A DNA stretch of 41,577 bases from assembly GCA_026390155.1 (NCBI GenBank), contig JAPLGL010000089.1:1-41577 (forward strand). Direction: 5' to 3'. The notes under the pieces are model-generated. The model worked only from the letters and a program-made list of their open reading frames with translations. It searched no databases and was not told the DNA's origin. Both the position numbers and the translations under genes were made by a program. Each line of letters opens with the position of its first letter. Position 1 is the stretch's first letter. Of this stretch, positions 1-10,719 are shown piece by piece. The stretch is from Caldisericota bacterium (GTDB lineage Bacteria; Caldisericota; Caldisericia; Cryosericales; Cryosericaceae).

Positions 1-2
1 TC

Positions 3-392
3 AATGACCTCCACCTACGTTCCGAACACGACCTTCCGTTCGAGGGTGGCTACCTGAAGACGGCACAGCTGGACCACCTGCTCATAGGCCCTGCGGGGAT
101 CTACGCCATCGAGACCAGGAGCTGGAGTCGCACCGCCATCGCTGCTGGGGAGGAGGCAGATCCTGTACTGCAGGTTGCAAGGGCATCCTTCCTGTGCACC
201 CACATCCTGAAGGATGCGGGCTGCGACCAGATCGTACGTTCTATCGTCGCCTCCGAGGGTGCCGCGCCCACGCGGTCCGGCGGAGCCCATGTCGCGGTTG
301 TTCCCGCAGCGCGCCTTCTCGCCTACATTCAGTACGGGCCCCAGCTGATGTCGGTCCAGGAGATCTCTGACGCCTGCAGAATACTGTCGTAG
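3..392 (+). CDS. NERD (nuclease-related) domain protein, C-terminal fragment (5' truncated by window)
   Basis: Open frame from window edge to TAG; motif KTAQLDHLLIGPAGIYAIETRSWS resembles NERD core (DH-LLIGP-GIY-IE-K-W). Confidence 0.7.
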   Translation, partial: NDLHLRSEHDLPFEGGYLKTAQLDHLLIGPAGIYAIETRSWSRTAIAAGEEADPVLQVARASFLCTHILKDAGCDQIVRSIVASEGAAPTRSGGAHVAVVPAARLLAYIQYGPQLMSVQEISDACRILS

Positions 393-552
393 AGTCCCGC
401 AAACCATCACTGATCCCTGACTGCAGCCCGGCAGGCCAATCTGCAGTTGTCAGCAGTCCTGCCTTCACAATTATGTGTACGAAACCTCTGTATGCTGCGT
501 ATAGAACATGCAGGGACGCAAAGGCGTCCCGAAGAAAGGAGAAGTGATATCT

Positions 553-879
553 ATGATGGGATTTGCAAGATATGGTGGTTTCGAACGCGGCGGGTGGGGC
601 GGCATGTGGGGTGTAGGGCATCTGTTTATGGGCCTGCTGTGCCTGGTGTTCTTCATCGCGCTCATCGGTTGGATCATCCGAATGGTGACGTGGAGACGGC
701 ACGGTATGGGCTGCCGCATGGGATACATGCGTCACATGCATGGAATGCACGATGACAATGGCATGATGCAGGGCAATCAGAACGAGGCCCTCGACATCCT
801 CCGAAAGAGATTCGCTTCAGGCGACATCACGAAGGAAGAGTACGAAGACCGCTTCAAAGTATTGAGCGGAGACAAGTAG
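553..879 (+). CDS. Small membrane protein with C-terminal SHOCT domain
   Basis: RBS aaggag upstream of ATG 553; one TM segment; C-term EALDILRKRFASGDITKEEYEDRFKVL is SHOCT-like. Confidence 0.8.
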   Translation: MMGFARYGGFERGGWGGMWGVGHLFMGLLCLVFFIALIGWIIRMVTWRRHGMGCRMGYMRHMHGMHDDNGMMQGNQNEALDILRKRFASGDITKEEYEDRFKVLSGDK

Positions 880-900
880 CCGTCTCCGAGAAACACGCGC

Positions 901-931
901 CCCCGTGCCGGTTCACGGCACAGGGGTTTTT
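901..931 (+). terminator. Rho-independent terminator after SHOCT gene
   Basis: ccccgtgccg-gttca-cggcacagggg hairpin followed by ttttt. Confidence 0.8.
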
Positions 932-957
932 GCATGTCCTGGCCTAGCTTCAGCTCG

Positions 958-1356
958 CTAGACGCCTGATAGTTCACCGAGTTCGACGTGTTTGTCGGGC
1001 TGCAGCTCCTCCATGAAGCTGAAGGTGTTGCCTTCGGTATCCTTGCAGTTCACGATGCGTCCCACTCCAGGGATCGTGTCGATGTTGCCCACGATCGTCC
1101 CTCCCGCGGCGGTGACCTTCGCGATGGCGTCTTCCAGCGACGCAACACCCAGGGTCAGATTCGTCTCGATGCCCTCGTCCTTGGTCGGGGCCAGACCTCC
1201 GTCGATGCCCGGTTCGCCCGGCCCGCCGGTCGTGATCATGTAGTATTCGAAAGGTCCGTCCCACCTCTCCACGGTCCAGCCGAACGCAGCCTTGTAGAAA
1301 GCAATCGCGCGGTCTGGGTCCATCGCCCCTAGGTCAAAGTGAATCGGTCTTGGCAT
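958..1356 (-). CDS. VOC family (glyoxalase/bleomycin-resistance-like) protein
   Basis: MPRPIHFDLGAMDPDRAIAFYKAAFGWTVERWDGPFEYYMI...; RBS aggaggcgtgag before ATG 1356. Confidence 0.85.
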   Translation of the reverse strand: MPRPIHFDLGAMDPDRAIAFYKAAFGWTVERWDGPFEYYMITTGGPGEPGIDGGLAPTKDEGIETNLTLGVASLEDAIAKVTAAGGTIVGNIDTIPGVGRIVNCKDTEGNTFSFMEELQPDKHVELGELSGV

Positions 1357-1634
1357 CTCACGCCTCCTGTGCTTGTCGGGCCTCTTAGGCCTCGACCACA
1401 ACCATACTCCGCGCCTCCTGCCATGCAAGGCCACCCTTGACATTCACATCACAATGCACAACGATGTGATGTGGCAATACCGGGGATCTCAGTGCCACTT
1501 CCGGGCTGCGATCGGAGCCACGACCGATATGTGTTCGTCAGTAAGGATATGTGGGAACCAGAACCTGCCGACGGTCGTCCAACTGGAAGAAGGATGGCGA
1601 CCCCGGGGGGGTTCGCCACATGGAGGTAGAACAG

Positions 1635-2486
1635 ATGAAGAGACCATTGATTGTCTTGATGATAGCTGCACTGGCGCTCACGGTGAGTGTGCGTCAAGTA
1701 AACGCGGCCGACCCGCCCGCCGGCATCCGCTACGCGCCGCCGACGACAACACTGGCGACGGGCAGACTCTCGTACACACCGGGTGAGGCTATCGACTGGC
1801 GCTACACCCTGTACAACGGCAACGATCAGCCTCTCGTGCTGACCTTCACGTCGTCTCAGACCTACGACCTCGTCGTGCGCCAGGACGGCAGGATGGTTGC
1901 CCGGTGGTCGACCGGCAAGGCGTTCGCCGACGTCATGAGTACCCGCACGGTCATGATGGGCGAGACCATGGAACTCAACGGATCGTGGAAACTAGCGACG
2001 GAACTTACGATCGGTACCTGTGAATTGGAGTTCATCCTGGCCAGCACGACCACCGAACCGACGGGCGCGAAGACGCAATTCGCCGTCGGCAAGGCGAGCG
2101 TGGTGGACCTTGGCGTCAACTTCACCACCAACAAGCTCATCTACCGCGTGGGAACGACCATGACGGTCAAGTACACCATCACCAACCTGACGGACCAGCC
2201 TATCGTGCTGACCTTTCCTTCCTCACAGCAGTTTGACTGGACCGTCACCGACGCCGAGGGCAACCTCGTCTACCAGTGGATGGCCACCAAGAGGTTCGCA
2301 GCAGGCATCACCCATCTTACGATTCCCGTCGGAACCAGCGACGGCTTCGAGAGCTCGTGGAACATCCCGCGGGACCTCGAACCCAACGGCTTCTACATCC
2401 ATTTCACCGTGCTGGACGACAGCCTCGGTGTCCTCAAGACGCAGCAAGCTGCCGTACTCATGGGCAGTACGCCCCCCTCAAACTAG
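1635..2486 (+). CDS. Secreted protein with two tandem BsuPI-type (intracellular proteinase inhibitor-like) domains
   Basis: Signal peptide MKRPLIVLMIAALALTVSVRQVNA; two repeats of Y-x-G---xxYTLYN/YTITN--DQP-VLTF-SSQ-x-D; RBS ggagg. Confidence 0.75.
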   Translation: MKRPLIVLMIAALALTVSVRQVNAADPPAGIRYAPPTTTLATGRLSYTPGEAIDWRYTLYNGNDQPLVLTFTSSQTYDLVVRQDGRMVARWSTGKAFADVMSTRTVMMGETMELNGSWKLATELTIGTCELEFILASTTTEPTGAKTQFAVGKASVVDLGVNFTTNKLIYRVGTTMTVKYTITNLTDQPIVLTFPSSQQFDWTVTDAEGNLVYQWMATKRFAAGITHLTIPVGTSDGFESSWNIPRDLEPNGFYIHFTVLDDSLGVLKTQQAAVLMGSTPPSN

Positions 2487-2494
2487 ACGCAGAC

Positions 2495-2513
2495 GCCCCC
2501 TCACCCGAGGGGG
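2495..2513 (+). terminator. Hairpin terminator after BsuPI gene
   Basis: gccccct-cacccg-agggggc followed by a short T-rich stretch. Confidence 0.6.
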
Positions 2514-2750
2514 CTCATCCGTTTTCCCCACTTGGCAGCAGGGGCAGGGCCGGCTTGCCAGGGAGAGGCTCTCGCTTGACTGACAACTGCCCTTCTCTAT
2601 ACTTCAGAAAATGAATCAGCATGCCAGACGGGCCTTTGGCCGGCGTGCGAACGGTTCCAGCAAAGGGAGAATCGTGATGCAGCATGGCACAGCACTTGTG
2701 CAGTTGACGGCCTGTGTATGTGCACCAGACATGAGCCGGGGAGGCGACGC

Positions 2751-5648
2751 GTGACCACTGAGTCTTTCGTCGCTCTGGTCGGCAACGCCGCCCTGCTGCT
2801 GTCGCTGGTCTACATCTATGATCTGCTGAACGTCGTCCGCTGGGTGTCCAGTACGTGGATACGCCAGGTAATTGCTGGTATTGCCGTCGGCGCGGTCGGT
2901 ATCTTCGTCATGCTGATGCCCTGGACCTTCGTGCCAGGCATCACGTTCGACACGCGGTCCGTCCTGCTTGCCATCTCGGGGCTGTTCTTCGGCATGATCC
3001 CCACGGTGGTTGCGGTCCTCATGACTGCCGCGTTGCGCGTGGTCCTCGGAGGCAGCGGCGTGGTGATGGGCGCCTCGGTCATCGTCGCTTCGGGGACCAT
3101 CGGTGTGGCCTGGCGGCATGCGCGGAAGCACCAGCTGGTGAACCTCTCGTTCAGGACGCTGTACGCACTGGGACTGGTCGTCCACCTCGTCATGCTTGCG
3201 CTCACGTTCACGCTTCCACCGAAGTCGGCAATTCCCGTGCTCCGCAGCATCGCCCTCCCGGTGATCATCATCTATCCCATCGCGACCGCCGCGCTTGGCA
3301 TGCTGATGGTCGACCGGCTGCGGCGCGATCAGGCGACTGGAGCCGTCCTCGAGAGCGAGAGCAGGTTCCGTGCCCTGTTTGAACAGGCGGCCATCGGCGT
3401 TGCCAAGATCGAGACGGCGACGGGCCGATTCGTCCTCATCAACCGGCGCTACGCGGACATCGTCGGCTACTCCCGCGAGGAGTTGCTTGCTCTGGACTTT
3501 CGGACCATCACCTACCCTGACGACAGGCTCAAGGACGAGCACAACATGAGGCTGCTTGCCTCAGGACAAGTCCGCGAGTTCACGACCGAGAAGCGATACC
3601 AGCGCAAGGACGGCACGCAGGTGTGGGCAAACCTGACCGTCTCCGCGCTGTGGAACCCTGGGGAGCGGCCGACCTACGATATGGCCATGATCGAGGACAT
3701 CACGGAGCGCAAGCAGGCGGAAGCGGCGCTCACATCGTCCTTGTCGCTGCTCAATGCCACCATGGAATCAACGGCTGACGGTATCCTTGTCGTAGACCTG
3801 GCCGGACGCCTTACGCTCTGGAATCAGAAGTTCACAGAGATGTGGCACATCCCGGAAGAGATCATGTCCAAGCATGCTGATGAATTGGCACTCAACTATG
3901 TTCTCCAGCAACTGGCTCAGCCGGAGGAGTTCCTGGCCAAGGTCACAAAACTATATGGATCGCCGGAAGAATCGAGCAATGATCAGTTCGCACTTGCAGA
4001 TGGACGCATTTTCCAGCGCTATTCCCAACCCCAGAGGGTTGGTCAGGATGTCGTGGGTCGTGTGTGGTCCTTTTCCGACATTACTGAGCGCAAGCAGGCA
4101 GAGGAAGAGACGCAGCGCGAACGAGTCTTCTTCGACCGCCTGGTGGAGACAGCACCGGAAGGTATCGCGATCACTGGAGAGAAGGGGAAAGTCCTGCGGG
4201 TGAACGCCGAGTTTGTTCGCATGTTTGGCTACACCGCCGACGAAGCCGTCGGACGGATTATCGACGATCTGGTGGCACCCCCTGCGCTCGACGAAGAAGC
4301 CAGGGCGATCACGAGGTTGACCAGTCAGGGAGGCGAAACCCGTATGGAGACGGTGAGGCGCAGGAAAGACGGCTCCCTCGTCGACGTGACGCTCATTGCA
4401 GCGCCGATCCGGATTGCAGGAAAGCAAGAAGCTGTCTATTCCATCTACCGCGACAACACGGAGCGCAGCCGAGCAGAGGCTCAACTGCGCCAGTCCCAGA
4501 AGATGGAAGCCATCGGGACGCTGGCAGGAGGCGTCGCCCATGATTTCAACAACCTGCTGACCGGCATCCTGGGCAACATCGCTCTCATGCGCAGCAACCT
4601 CTCCCCATCGGACCCGCTGCTGGAGAACCTGAATGCAGCCGAGAACGCTGCCCATCAGGCAGCCGAACTCACCAAGGGACTGCTGACCTTCGGCCGCAGT
4701 GCCATGGTCCTGCCGGTGCCCATGAAGATCGTGACTGCACTCGAAGCGAGTCTTAAACTGCTCAAGCAGTCACTGCCAGCCACCATGGAGATCGTCCGCG
4801 ACGATGACCAGACAGTCTGGAACGTCCTGCTGGACCAGTCGCAGATGACACAGATCCTCCTCAACCTTGCGGTGAACGCACGGGATGCCATGATGGGCAA
4901 AGGGACCCTGACGATACGAACCAAGAACGAAGTCGTGGGAGAGGACTATGTCCAGAACCATCCGTTTGCGCGGGCCGGGGAGTACATTCATCTGAGCATC
5001 GGGGATACCGGTCCGGGGATTCCACCGGCGATCCTGGAACACCTCTTCGAGCCCTTCCACACGACCAAGCCCGTGGGGTCCGGCACTGGGCTGGGGCTCT
5101 CCATCGTCTACGGTGCCGTCAAGCAAGCCGGCGGGTGGATCACGGCAGTGTCCACGGAGGGTATCGGCACCACCTTCGACGTCTACTTGCCGCGCTGTCT
5201 TGACCAGCCCCGAAAGACCGCTGTTCCTGCATCCATCGCCGTGAATGCAGGCAACGGCACGATCCTGGTCGTCGAAGACGAGCCGATCGTCTCCGCAGTC
5301 GCACAGACTCTTCTGACCAGGAGGGGATATGCCGTCCTGACAGCACCCGATGGAGCTTCAGCACTGAATGTCCTTCGAGAACACATGGCCAGCGTCCAGC
5401 TCATCCTGCTGGACATGACCATGCCCGGCATGACGATCGACGAGGTCGTGCAAGCCATCCGGGCGCTGGACACCACGGTACCCATCCTGTTGAACTCCGG
5501 GTATACGTCCAACGACACGGTCAGGCAGATGCTCGACGAGGGCGGCGTCCAGGGGTTCCTGGAGAAGCCATACAATCCAGGGCAGCTGCTGGAAGCTGTT
5601 GAGGACCTGCTCCGCGCAGATCGGCGAGGCGCCGTCGTCGAAGGATAG
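2751..5648 (+). CDS. Hybrid sensor histidine kinase: LytS-like 5TM region, PAS domains, HisKA/HATPase_c, C-terminal receiver
   Basis: GTG start with ggggagg RBS; hydrophobic N-term; [14 protein letters not shown] repeats; [18 protein letters not shown]-box; GDTGPGIPP...GTGLGLSIV; receiver ILVVEDE...[11 protein letters not shown]...EKPY. Confidence 0.92.
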   Translation: MTTESFVALVGNAALLLSLVYIYDLLNVVRWVSSTWIRQVIAGIAVGAVGIFVMLMPWTFVPGITFDTRSVLLAISGLFFGMIPTVVAVLMTAALRVVLGGSGVVMGASVIVASGTIGVAWRHARKHQLVNLSFRTLYALGLVVHLVMLALTFTLPPKSAIPVLRSIALPVIIIYPIATAALGMLMVDRLRRDQATGAVLESESRFRALFEQAAIGVAKIETATGRFVLINRRYADIVGYSREELLALDFRTITYPDDRLKDEHNMRLLASGQVREFTTEKRYQRKDGTQVWANLTVSALWNPGERPTYDMAMIEDITERKQAEAALTSSLSLLNATMESTADGILVVDLAGRLTLWNQKFTEMWHIPEEIMSKHADELALNYVLQQLAQPEEFLAKVTKLYGSPEESSNDQFALADGRIFQRYSQPQRVGQDVVGRVWSFSDITERKQAEEETQRERVFFDRLVETAPEGIAITGEKGKVLRVNAEFVRMFGYTADEAVGRIIDDLVAPPALDEEARAITRLTSQGGETRMETVRRRKDGSLVDVTLIAAPIRIAGKQEAVYSIYRDNTERSRAEAQLRQSQKMEAIGTLAGGVAHDFNNLLTGILGNIALMRSNLSPSDPLLENLNAAENAAHQAAELTKGLLTFGRSAMVLPVPMKIVTALEASLKLLKQSLPATMEIVRDDDQTVWNVLLDQSQMTQILLNLAVNARDAMMGKGTLTIRTKNEVVGEDYVQNHPFARAGEYIHLSIGDTGPGIPPAILEHLFEPFHTTKPVGSGTGLGLSIVYGAVKQAGGWITAVSTEGIGTTFDVYLPRCLDQPRKTAVPASIAVNAGNGTILVVEDEPIVSAVAQTLLTRRGYAVLTAPDGASALNVLREHMASVQLILLDMTMPGMTIDEVVQAIRALDTTVPILLNSGYTSNDTVRQMLDEGGVQGFLEKPYNPGQLLEAVEDLLRADRRGAVVEG

Positions 5649-5659
5649 TGCCGGCGACA

Positions 5660-5800
5660 GGACTAGATTCCGGCATCCGCGGGAATGACAAATCACTCTC
5701 CTATCGTCCCCGCGAAAACGGAAGTGACTGCCCCTTGTTCGTCTCTCCGGCGAAGGCGGGGGTCCATGCGTTACGAGAGGACTGGATTCCCGCATCCGCC
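5660..5800. repeat. Copies of a 'ggattcccgcatccgcgggaatgac' / 'cgtccccgcgaa' type intergenic repeat
   Basis: gattccggcatccgcgggaatgac (5666), ggattcccgcatccgcc (5784); related ccccgcatccgcgggcacgac at 36681. Confidence 0.6.
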
Positions 5801-5872
5801 AACAACGCTTCTCGTATCGAACTGAAATGCTCGGGGGGAGTAACTGGGGGGCGAGGACAAAGCGCCTGCAAG

Positions 5873-5934
5873 TGTAACATACTTGGAACCGTCCCGAGAA
5901 TGTTACAGTTTCGGAACCGTCCCGAATGGTTACA
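5873..5934. repeat. Two adjacent palindromic repeats with core GGAACCGTCCCGA
   Basis: TGTAACAT-acttggaaccgtcccgaga-ATGTTACA (5873-5907) and TGTTACAGtTTCGGAACCGTCCCGAATGGTTACA (5901-5934). Confidence 0.8.
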
Positions 5935-5993
5935 GGCGGCCCCGCCATGGAGGCCAAGGTCGCCATTTGTTCAAAGTCAGCCGATGTCGAACC

Positions 5994-8336
5994 TCAGGCG
6001 GCTCCCCCTTCCACGACTGCACCGGTGAACTGGCTGTTGTAGAGGCTTGCGTAGAACCCGCCCTTGGCGAGCAGCTCTTTGTGGGTGCCCTGTTCGACAA
6101 TCGAACCATGATCCATGACAAGGATGTGGTGAGCGTCTCTGATGGTCGAGAGGCGGTGAGCGATGACGAAGCTGGTCCTGCCGGTCATCAGCAGTGCCAT
6201 TGCTTTCTGGATGCGTACTTCCGTTCTGGTATCGACACTGCTTGTGGCCTCATCGAGAATCAGGACGGCTGGGTTTGCCAGGACCACACGCGCGATCGTC
6301 AGTAGCTGCTTCTGACCAGCCGAGATGTTGGAGGCCTCTTCATTGAGCACGGTGCCGTATCCTTCCGGCAGGCTCCTGATGAAGTGGTCAGCGTGCGCAG
6401 CCTTGGCGGCAGCCACGATCTCCTCCTCCGTCGCGTCATCGCGCCCGTAGGCGATATTCTCACGGATCGTGCCGTTGAACAGCCACGTATCCTGCAGGAC
6501 CATGCCGAACATCGTGCGCAGACTTCCCCGGCGCACTTTTCGGGTCTCGACGCCGTCGAATGTGATGGCGCCACTCTGGATGTCGTAGAAACGCATGAGC
6601 AAATTGACAAGTGTCGTCTTGCCTGCCCCGGTCGGTCCGACGATGGCAACGGTATCGCCTTGCTTGACGTCCAGATTCATGTCCGCGATCAGGGGTTCGG
6701 TCGCGCGGTAGCTGAACGCAACGTGGTCGAATGTGATGGCGCCACGAGGTTCGGCGATAACGATCGCGTCGCTCGCATCCGGTTGCTCCTCGGGCTCGTC
6801 GAGCACGCTGAACACACGCTCGGCACACGCCATCGTCGACTGAATGACGTTGGCGATGCTCGCCGTCTGGATGATCGGCATCGAGAAAGACCTCGAATAC
6901 TGGATGAACGCCGTGATGTCGCCCAGGTTGAGGAGGTTCCTGGTGACATAGACGCCCCCAAGGACCGCGATGAAGACATAGCCAAGGTTGCTGATGAGGT
7001 TCATGACGGGAAACATGACGCCTGACATGAACTGAGCCTTCCAGCCAGCCTGATACAGCTCATTGTTGACGGCCTCAAAGGTAGCGATCGATTCCTGTTC
7101 ATGGCCAAACGCCTTGACCACATTGTGGCCGGTATACATCTCCTCTGCGTGACTGCTGAGCCGACCTAGGTGCACCTGCTGTGCACGGTAGAACTTCTGC
7201 GACTTTCGTGCGATGAGGGCCGTCGTGAGGATGTATAGCGGCAGCGTGGCAAGTGTCACGATGGTCAGCTTCCCACTGATCGTCAGCATCATATAGATGT
7301 AGCCAAGAATCTGGAACACGGAAACAATGACCTGTGTAAGGCCTTGCTGAAGGGTGGTCGAGATCGTGTCCATGTCGTTCGTCATGCGGCTCAGGATCTC
7401 GCCGTTGGAGTGCATGTCGTAGTAGCGGAGGGGCAATGCCGCCAGCTTGTAGTCGAGTTCCTTTCGCATGTCATAGGTCGTCCTCTGGGCAACATCCGAC
7501 ATGATGTACTGCATGACGAAGGTGAGCAGCGCACTCAGCACATAGACAAGCAGAAGGAAAAGCAAGGTCCTCCCGATCGCAGGCAACGGGATCGTGCCAC
7601 CGTTTTCCCGGATATCGGCGATGCCCCTGTCGAGGTCGGTCTGTGAGACGTTGATCGTCTGCTGCTGACCGGTCATGGGTAATGTCTTGCCGAGATTGAT
7701 AATGGTCAGGACGGTGTCAGCCTTCTTGTTGTTGTCCGTGATGCTGCTGACGAGGGGCAACGCGACGAATTGCTGCATTGCAGTGAGCTGGGCCGGCGTC
7801 AGCTTGGCGGTGTCGAGGAAGCCTTTCTGCACTGCACTTGTTGCGGCATCTGCAGCCTTTGCCTGAGCAACAGCAAGTGCTGCGGTGTACCCTGGTATGT
7901 TCGCCAGTGGCACGCCCGGGAACTTCGCCGAGAACTGCTGATCGATTCCTTGCTTGGCAGCCGCCTGCGCTTGCGTTACAGCAGCATCTTCGGCACGCTG
8001 CATCTGCTGCAGTACCTTTTGGATCTGAGGGACGCCCTGCTCCTGTGCCTTGGAGATCCCGCTCACCATACTCTTGGCCACGAACCCGTTCATGAGCTGG
8101 TTTACGGCATTTCCGCTGATCTTGGGGCCATACACGGCGAACGCAGTGCTCGCTATGGCAAGTGCAAAAACAATCATCAGTTTGGCGGTTTGCGGTTTGA
8201 GATATTGCATGAGGCGCCTGGTTGTGCCCCGGAAGTCCTTGGGCTTCTCTACCACCCCACGCATGCCGCCACCGGGACCTCCACCACCCATGGGTCCACG
8301 CATAACGGGCTGTTGTTCTCTCTTGGTATCGCTCAT
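5994..8336 (-). CDS. ABC exporter, fused permease/ATPase (half of heterodimer), with long insertion between TM1 and TM2
   Basis: Walker A GPTGAGKTT, signature ISAGQKQLL, LILDEATSSVD, AHRLSTI; 780 aa. Confidence 0.93.
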   Translation of the reverse strand: MSDTKREQQPVMRGPMGGGGPGGGMRGVVEKPKDFRGTTRRLMQYLKPQTAKLMIVFALAIASTAFAVYGPKISGNAVNQLMNGFVAKSMVSGISKAQEQGVPQIQKVLQQMQRAEDAAVTQAQAAAKQGIDQQFSAKFPGVPLANIPGYTAALAVAQAKAADAATSAVQKGFLDTAKLTPAQLTAMQQFVALPLVSSITDNNKKADTVLTIINLGKTLPMTGQQQTINVSQTDLDRGIADIRENGGTIPLPAIGRTLLFLLLVYVLSALLTFVMQYIMSDVAQRTTYDMRKELDYKLAALPLRYYDMHSNGEILSRMTNDMDTISTTLQQGLTQVIVSVFQILGYIYMMLTISGKLTIVTLATLPLYILTTALIARKSQKFYRAQQVHLGRLSSHAEEMYTGHNVVKAFGHEQESIATFEAVNNELYQAGWKAQFMSGVMFPVMNLISNLGYVFIAVLGGVYVTRNLLNLGDITAFIQYSRSFSMPIIQTASIANVIQSTMACAERVFSVLDEPEEQPDASDAIVIAEPRGAITFDHVAFSYRATEPLIADMNLDVKQGDTVAIVGPTGAGKTTLVNLLMRFYDIQSGAITFDGVETRKVRRGSLRTMFGMVLQDTWLFNGTIRENIAYGRDDATEEEIVAAAKAAHADHFIRSLPEGYGTVLNEEASNISAGQKQLLTIARVVLANPAVLILDEATSSVDTRTEVRIQKAMALLMTGRTSFVIAHRLSTIRDAHHILVMDHGSIVEQGTHKELLAKGGFYASLYNSQFTGAVVEGGAA

Positions 8337-10069
8337 GCCAGTTCCTCCTCGGAGAGCTGCGAGTAGACGATCTCGCGGTAGACCTCACACGTCGTCATCA
8401 GCTCCTTGTGCGTGCCGATACCGGCAACTTTACCTTCATCCAGCACGATGATGCGGTCGGCATTCATGATGCTGCCCACTCGCTGGGCGACGATGAGGAC
8501 TGTTGCATCGAACGTCTCCTTCTTGAGTGCTGCCCTGAGGTTGGCGTCCGTCTTGAAGTCCAGCGCCGAGAAGCTGTCGTCGAAGACATATATCTCCGGC
8601 CTGCGGACAAGAGCGCGAGCCATGGCAAGCCGCTGCTTCTGTCCCCCGGAAAGGTTCAGTCCGCCTTCCGAGAGCATCGTCGCGTACCCGTCCGGCAGTG
8701 CGGTGATGAACTCGGCCGCCTGGGCCACATCGGCAGCGTGTGCTACTTCCATGTCCGTGGCGTCCTCTTTGCCATAGCGTATGTTGTCTGCAACGGTGCC
8801 GGTGAAGAGGACAGCCTTCTGAGGCACAAAGCCGATCCTGCGTCTCAGATCCTCCTGCGAAAGCTCTCGTACATCCACGCCGTCAACCAGGACCTTGCCA
8901 CTATCCACATCGTAGAACCGGGGGATGAGGCTGACCAAGGTGGTCTTTCCACTTCCGGTGCTGCCAATAATGGCGGTAGTCTCGCCGGGCTCCGCGTCGA
9001 AGCTGATGTTGCACAGGGCAGCCTCCTCGCCGCCATCGTAGCTGAAACCGACATCCTGGAAAGCCACATGACCTCGTTCTGCATCGGCCTGACGTACCTC
9101 AGCTGCGTCCGTTATCTCGGGGTGCGTCTCGAGCACGGCCATGATCCGGTCGCTTGCCGCCACACTGCGTGGCAACTGGATGAACAGCATTGTCAGCATG
9201 AGGATCGCAATCAGGATCTGAAGGGCGTACTGCATGAAGGCAAGCATCGGGCCCAGCGTCAGATTCCCGGTGTCGATGCGCTTGCTGCCGAACCAGATGA
9301 TCGCGATCGTGACGCCGTTCATCACGAGCATCATGAGCGGCATCAAGCCGGCCATGATCCGGTTCACACTGATGTACGTATTGGTGACATCTGCGTTGGC
9401 CTTGTCGAAACGGGCCTTCTCGTGGTCGATCCGATTGAACGCACGGATGACGCGGATGCCAGTGAGGTTCTCACGAACAACCTTCGTGATCTTGTCGATC
9501 TCGGTCTGAACGGTGCCGAAGAGCGGTATGACCAGCCTCATCACGATCACAATCGTCACGGCGATGACCGGCAGAGCGACGTACAGGATCCGCGTCAGCT
9601 GCGGGTCTGCGGCATAGGCCAGGAATGCCGCGCCGACACTGGTGAATAGTGCGTTTGCGATCATGGTCAGGAACAGGACGGTACTCGTCTGGACCTGGAC
9701 GACGTCGTTTGTCGTCCGCGTGAGCAGCGTCGATGCGCCGAACTTGTCAAATTCGTGAAGGGAGAAGTTCTCAACATGCGTGAAGATCTTGGCACGCAGG
9801 ACCCTGCCCAGGCCCAGGGCTGACCGGGAAGCCATCAGGCTTGCCAGGACGGCACACATGCCGCCCGCTGCTGAAACCAGCAGCATGATGCCTCCTTCCT
9901 TCCAAATGTAGCCGGTATCGCCAGTGATGATGCCCTTGTCGATGATGTTTGACATCAACGTGGGCAGTTCAAGGTTGGCCCTGACCGACAGGTACATGAG
10001 TGCCACGCCGACAATGATGAGAATCGTGAACTGCTTCAGGTTCCGGTATATCTTGAACAGGTTACGCAC
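8333..10069 (-). CDS. ABC exporter, fused permease/ATPase (partner half-transporter)
   Basis: Walker A GSTGSGKTT, LSGGQKQRL, VFDDSFSALD, 4-bp overlap (ATGA) with downstream ABC gene. Confidence 0.94.
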   Translation of the reverse strand: MRNLFKIYRNLKQFTILIIVGVALMYLSVRANLELPTLMSNIIDKGIITGDTGYIWKEGGIMLLVSAAGGMCAVLASLMASRSALGLGRVLRAKIFTHVENFSLHEFDKFGASTLLTRTTNDVVQVQTSTVLFLTMIANALFTSVGAAFLAYAADPQLTRILYVALPVIAVTIVIVMRLVIPLFGTVQTEIDKITKVVRENLTGIRVIRAFNRIDHEKARFDKANADVTNTYISVNRIMAGLMPLMMLVMNGVTIAIIWFGSKRIDTGNLTLGPMLAFMQYALQILIAILMLTMLFIQLPRSVAASDRIMAVLETHPEITDAAEVRQADAERGHVAFQDVGFSYDGGEEAALCNISFDAEPGETTAIIGSTGSGKTTLVSLIPRFYDVDSGKVLVDGVDVRELSQEDLRRRIGFVPQKAVLFTGTVADNIRYGKEDATDMEVAHAADVAQAAEFITALPDGYATMLSEGGLNLSGGQKQRLAMARALVRRPEIYVFDDSFSALDFKTDANLRAALKKETFDATVLIVAQRVGSIMNADRIIVLDEGKVAGIGTHKELMTTCEVYREIVYSQLSEEELA

Positions 10070-10084
10070 GGTGCCACCTCAATG

Positions 10085-10702
10085 TCAAGTTGTCTTCTGT
10101 GATGCGGGCTGGAAGATTCGCATGAGTATTTCGGAGTCGGGCATGGATGTCATGGTTCCGGAGACTTTCAGCGAAGCAAGACCGAGGATGGCTGAGAAAA
10201 ACGTCAGCACCAGTTCCGTGGGATCTCCTGCCGCGATCTGCCCTTTGTGCTGCCCCTCTTCGACGACGCTGACCAGCAGACCCAGCGGCCTCTCCTGATT
10301 GTGCGAGTGCAAGGCGGCACGCGCAGGATAGACCCCGCTCGTCATGGCTTCCATCATCAGGACGAAGTAGTACCCCGCTGACTGGTTCTTGCCGACACCC
10401 TTGAAGATGTTCTGTGCCAGCGAGCGCATCTTGTCGATCGGTTCGCTGTCGTCGGCCCGTACCCGCTCGATCGCGCGCTTCGAGGAATCCACGGCATCCC
10501 TGACCAGCTCGGCGTAGATCTCATCCTTGGACTGGAAGTAGTGATACATTAGTCCATAGCTGATGCCGGCTTCGGTCGCGATGTCACTCATCTTCGCGGC
10601 GGCAAAGCCCTTGTGAATGAACACTCTCAGCGCAGCAGCAAGGATCTGCTTCTGCCGATCGTCCTTCACCTGCGCGTTTGCCTGTTCACTTCGGGGACAC
10701 AT
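10085..10702 (-). CDS. TetR/AcrR family regulator
   Basis: KQILAAALRVFIHKGFAAAKMSDIATEAGISYGLMYHYFQSKDEIY HTH; upstream of ABC pair; start chosen at MCPRSEQ after aggtgg RBS. Confidence 0.92.
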   Translation of the reverse strand: MCPRSEQANAQVKDDRQKQILAAALRVFIHKGFAAAKMSDIATEAGISYGLMYHYFQSKDEIYAELVRDAVDSSKRAIERVRADDSEPIDKMRSLAQNIFKGVGKNQSAGYYFVLMMEAMTSGVYPARAALHSHNQERPLGLLVSVVEEGQHKGQIAAGDPTELVLTFFSAILGLASLKVSGTMTSMPDSEILMRIFQPASQKTT

Positions 10703-10719
10703 TGCTACCACCTTTTTGA

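Noticed and set aside
2616-3542. 308-aa minus-strand ORF
   Set aside because: Antisense to the histidine kinase; composition typical of a shadow ORF in GC-rich DNA.
5660-5934. CRISPR-like clustered repeats
   Set aside because: Copies are few, variable, palindromic and lack regular unique spacers; better explained as REP-like intergenic repeats.
8408-9649. 413-aa plus-strand ORF
   Set aside because: Antisense shadow of the ABC exporter gene (8333-10069); His/Asp/Arg-rich low-quality protein with no recognisable domain.
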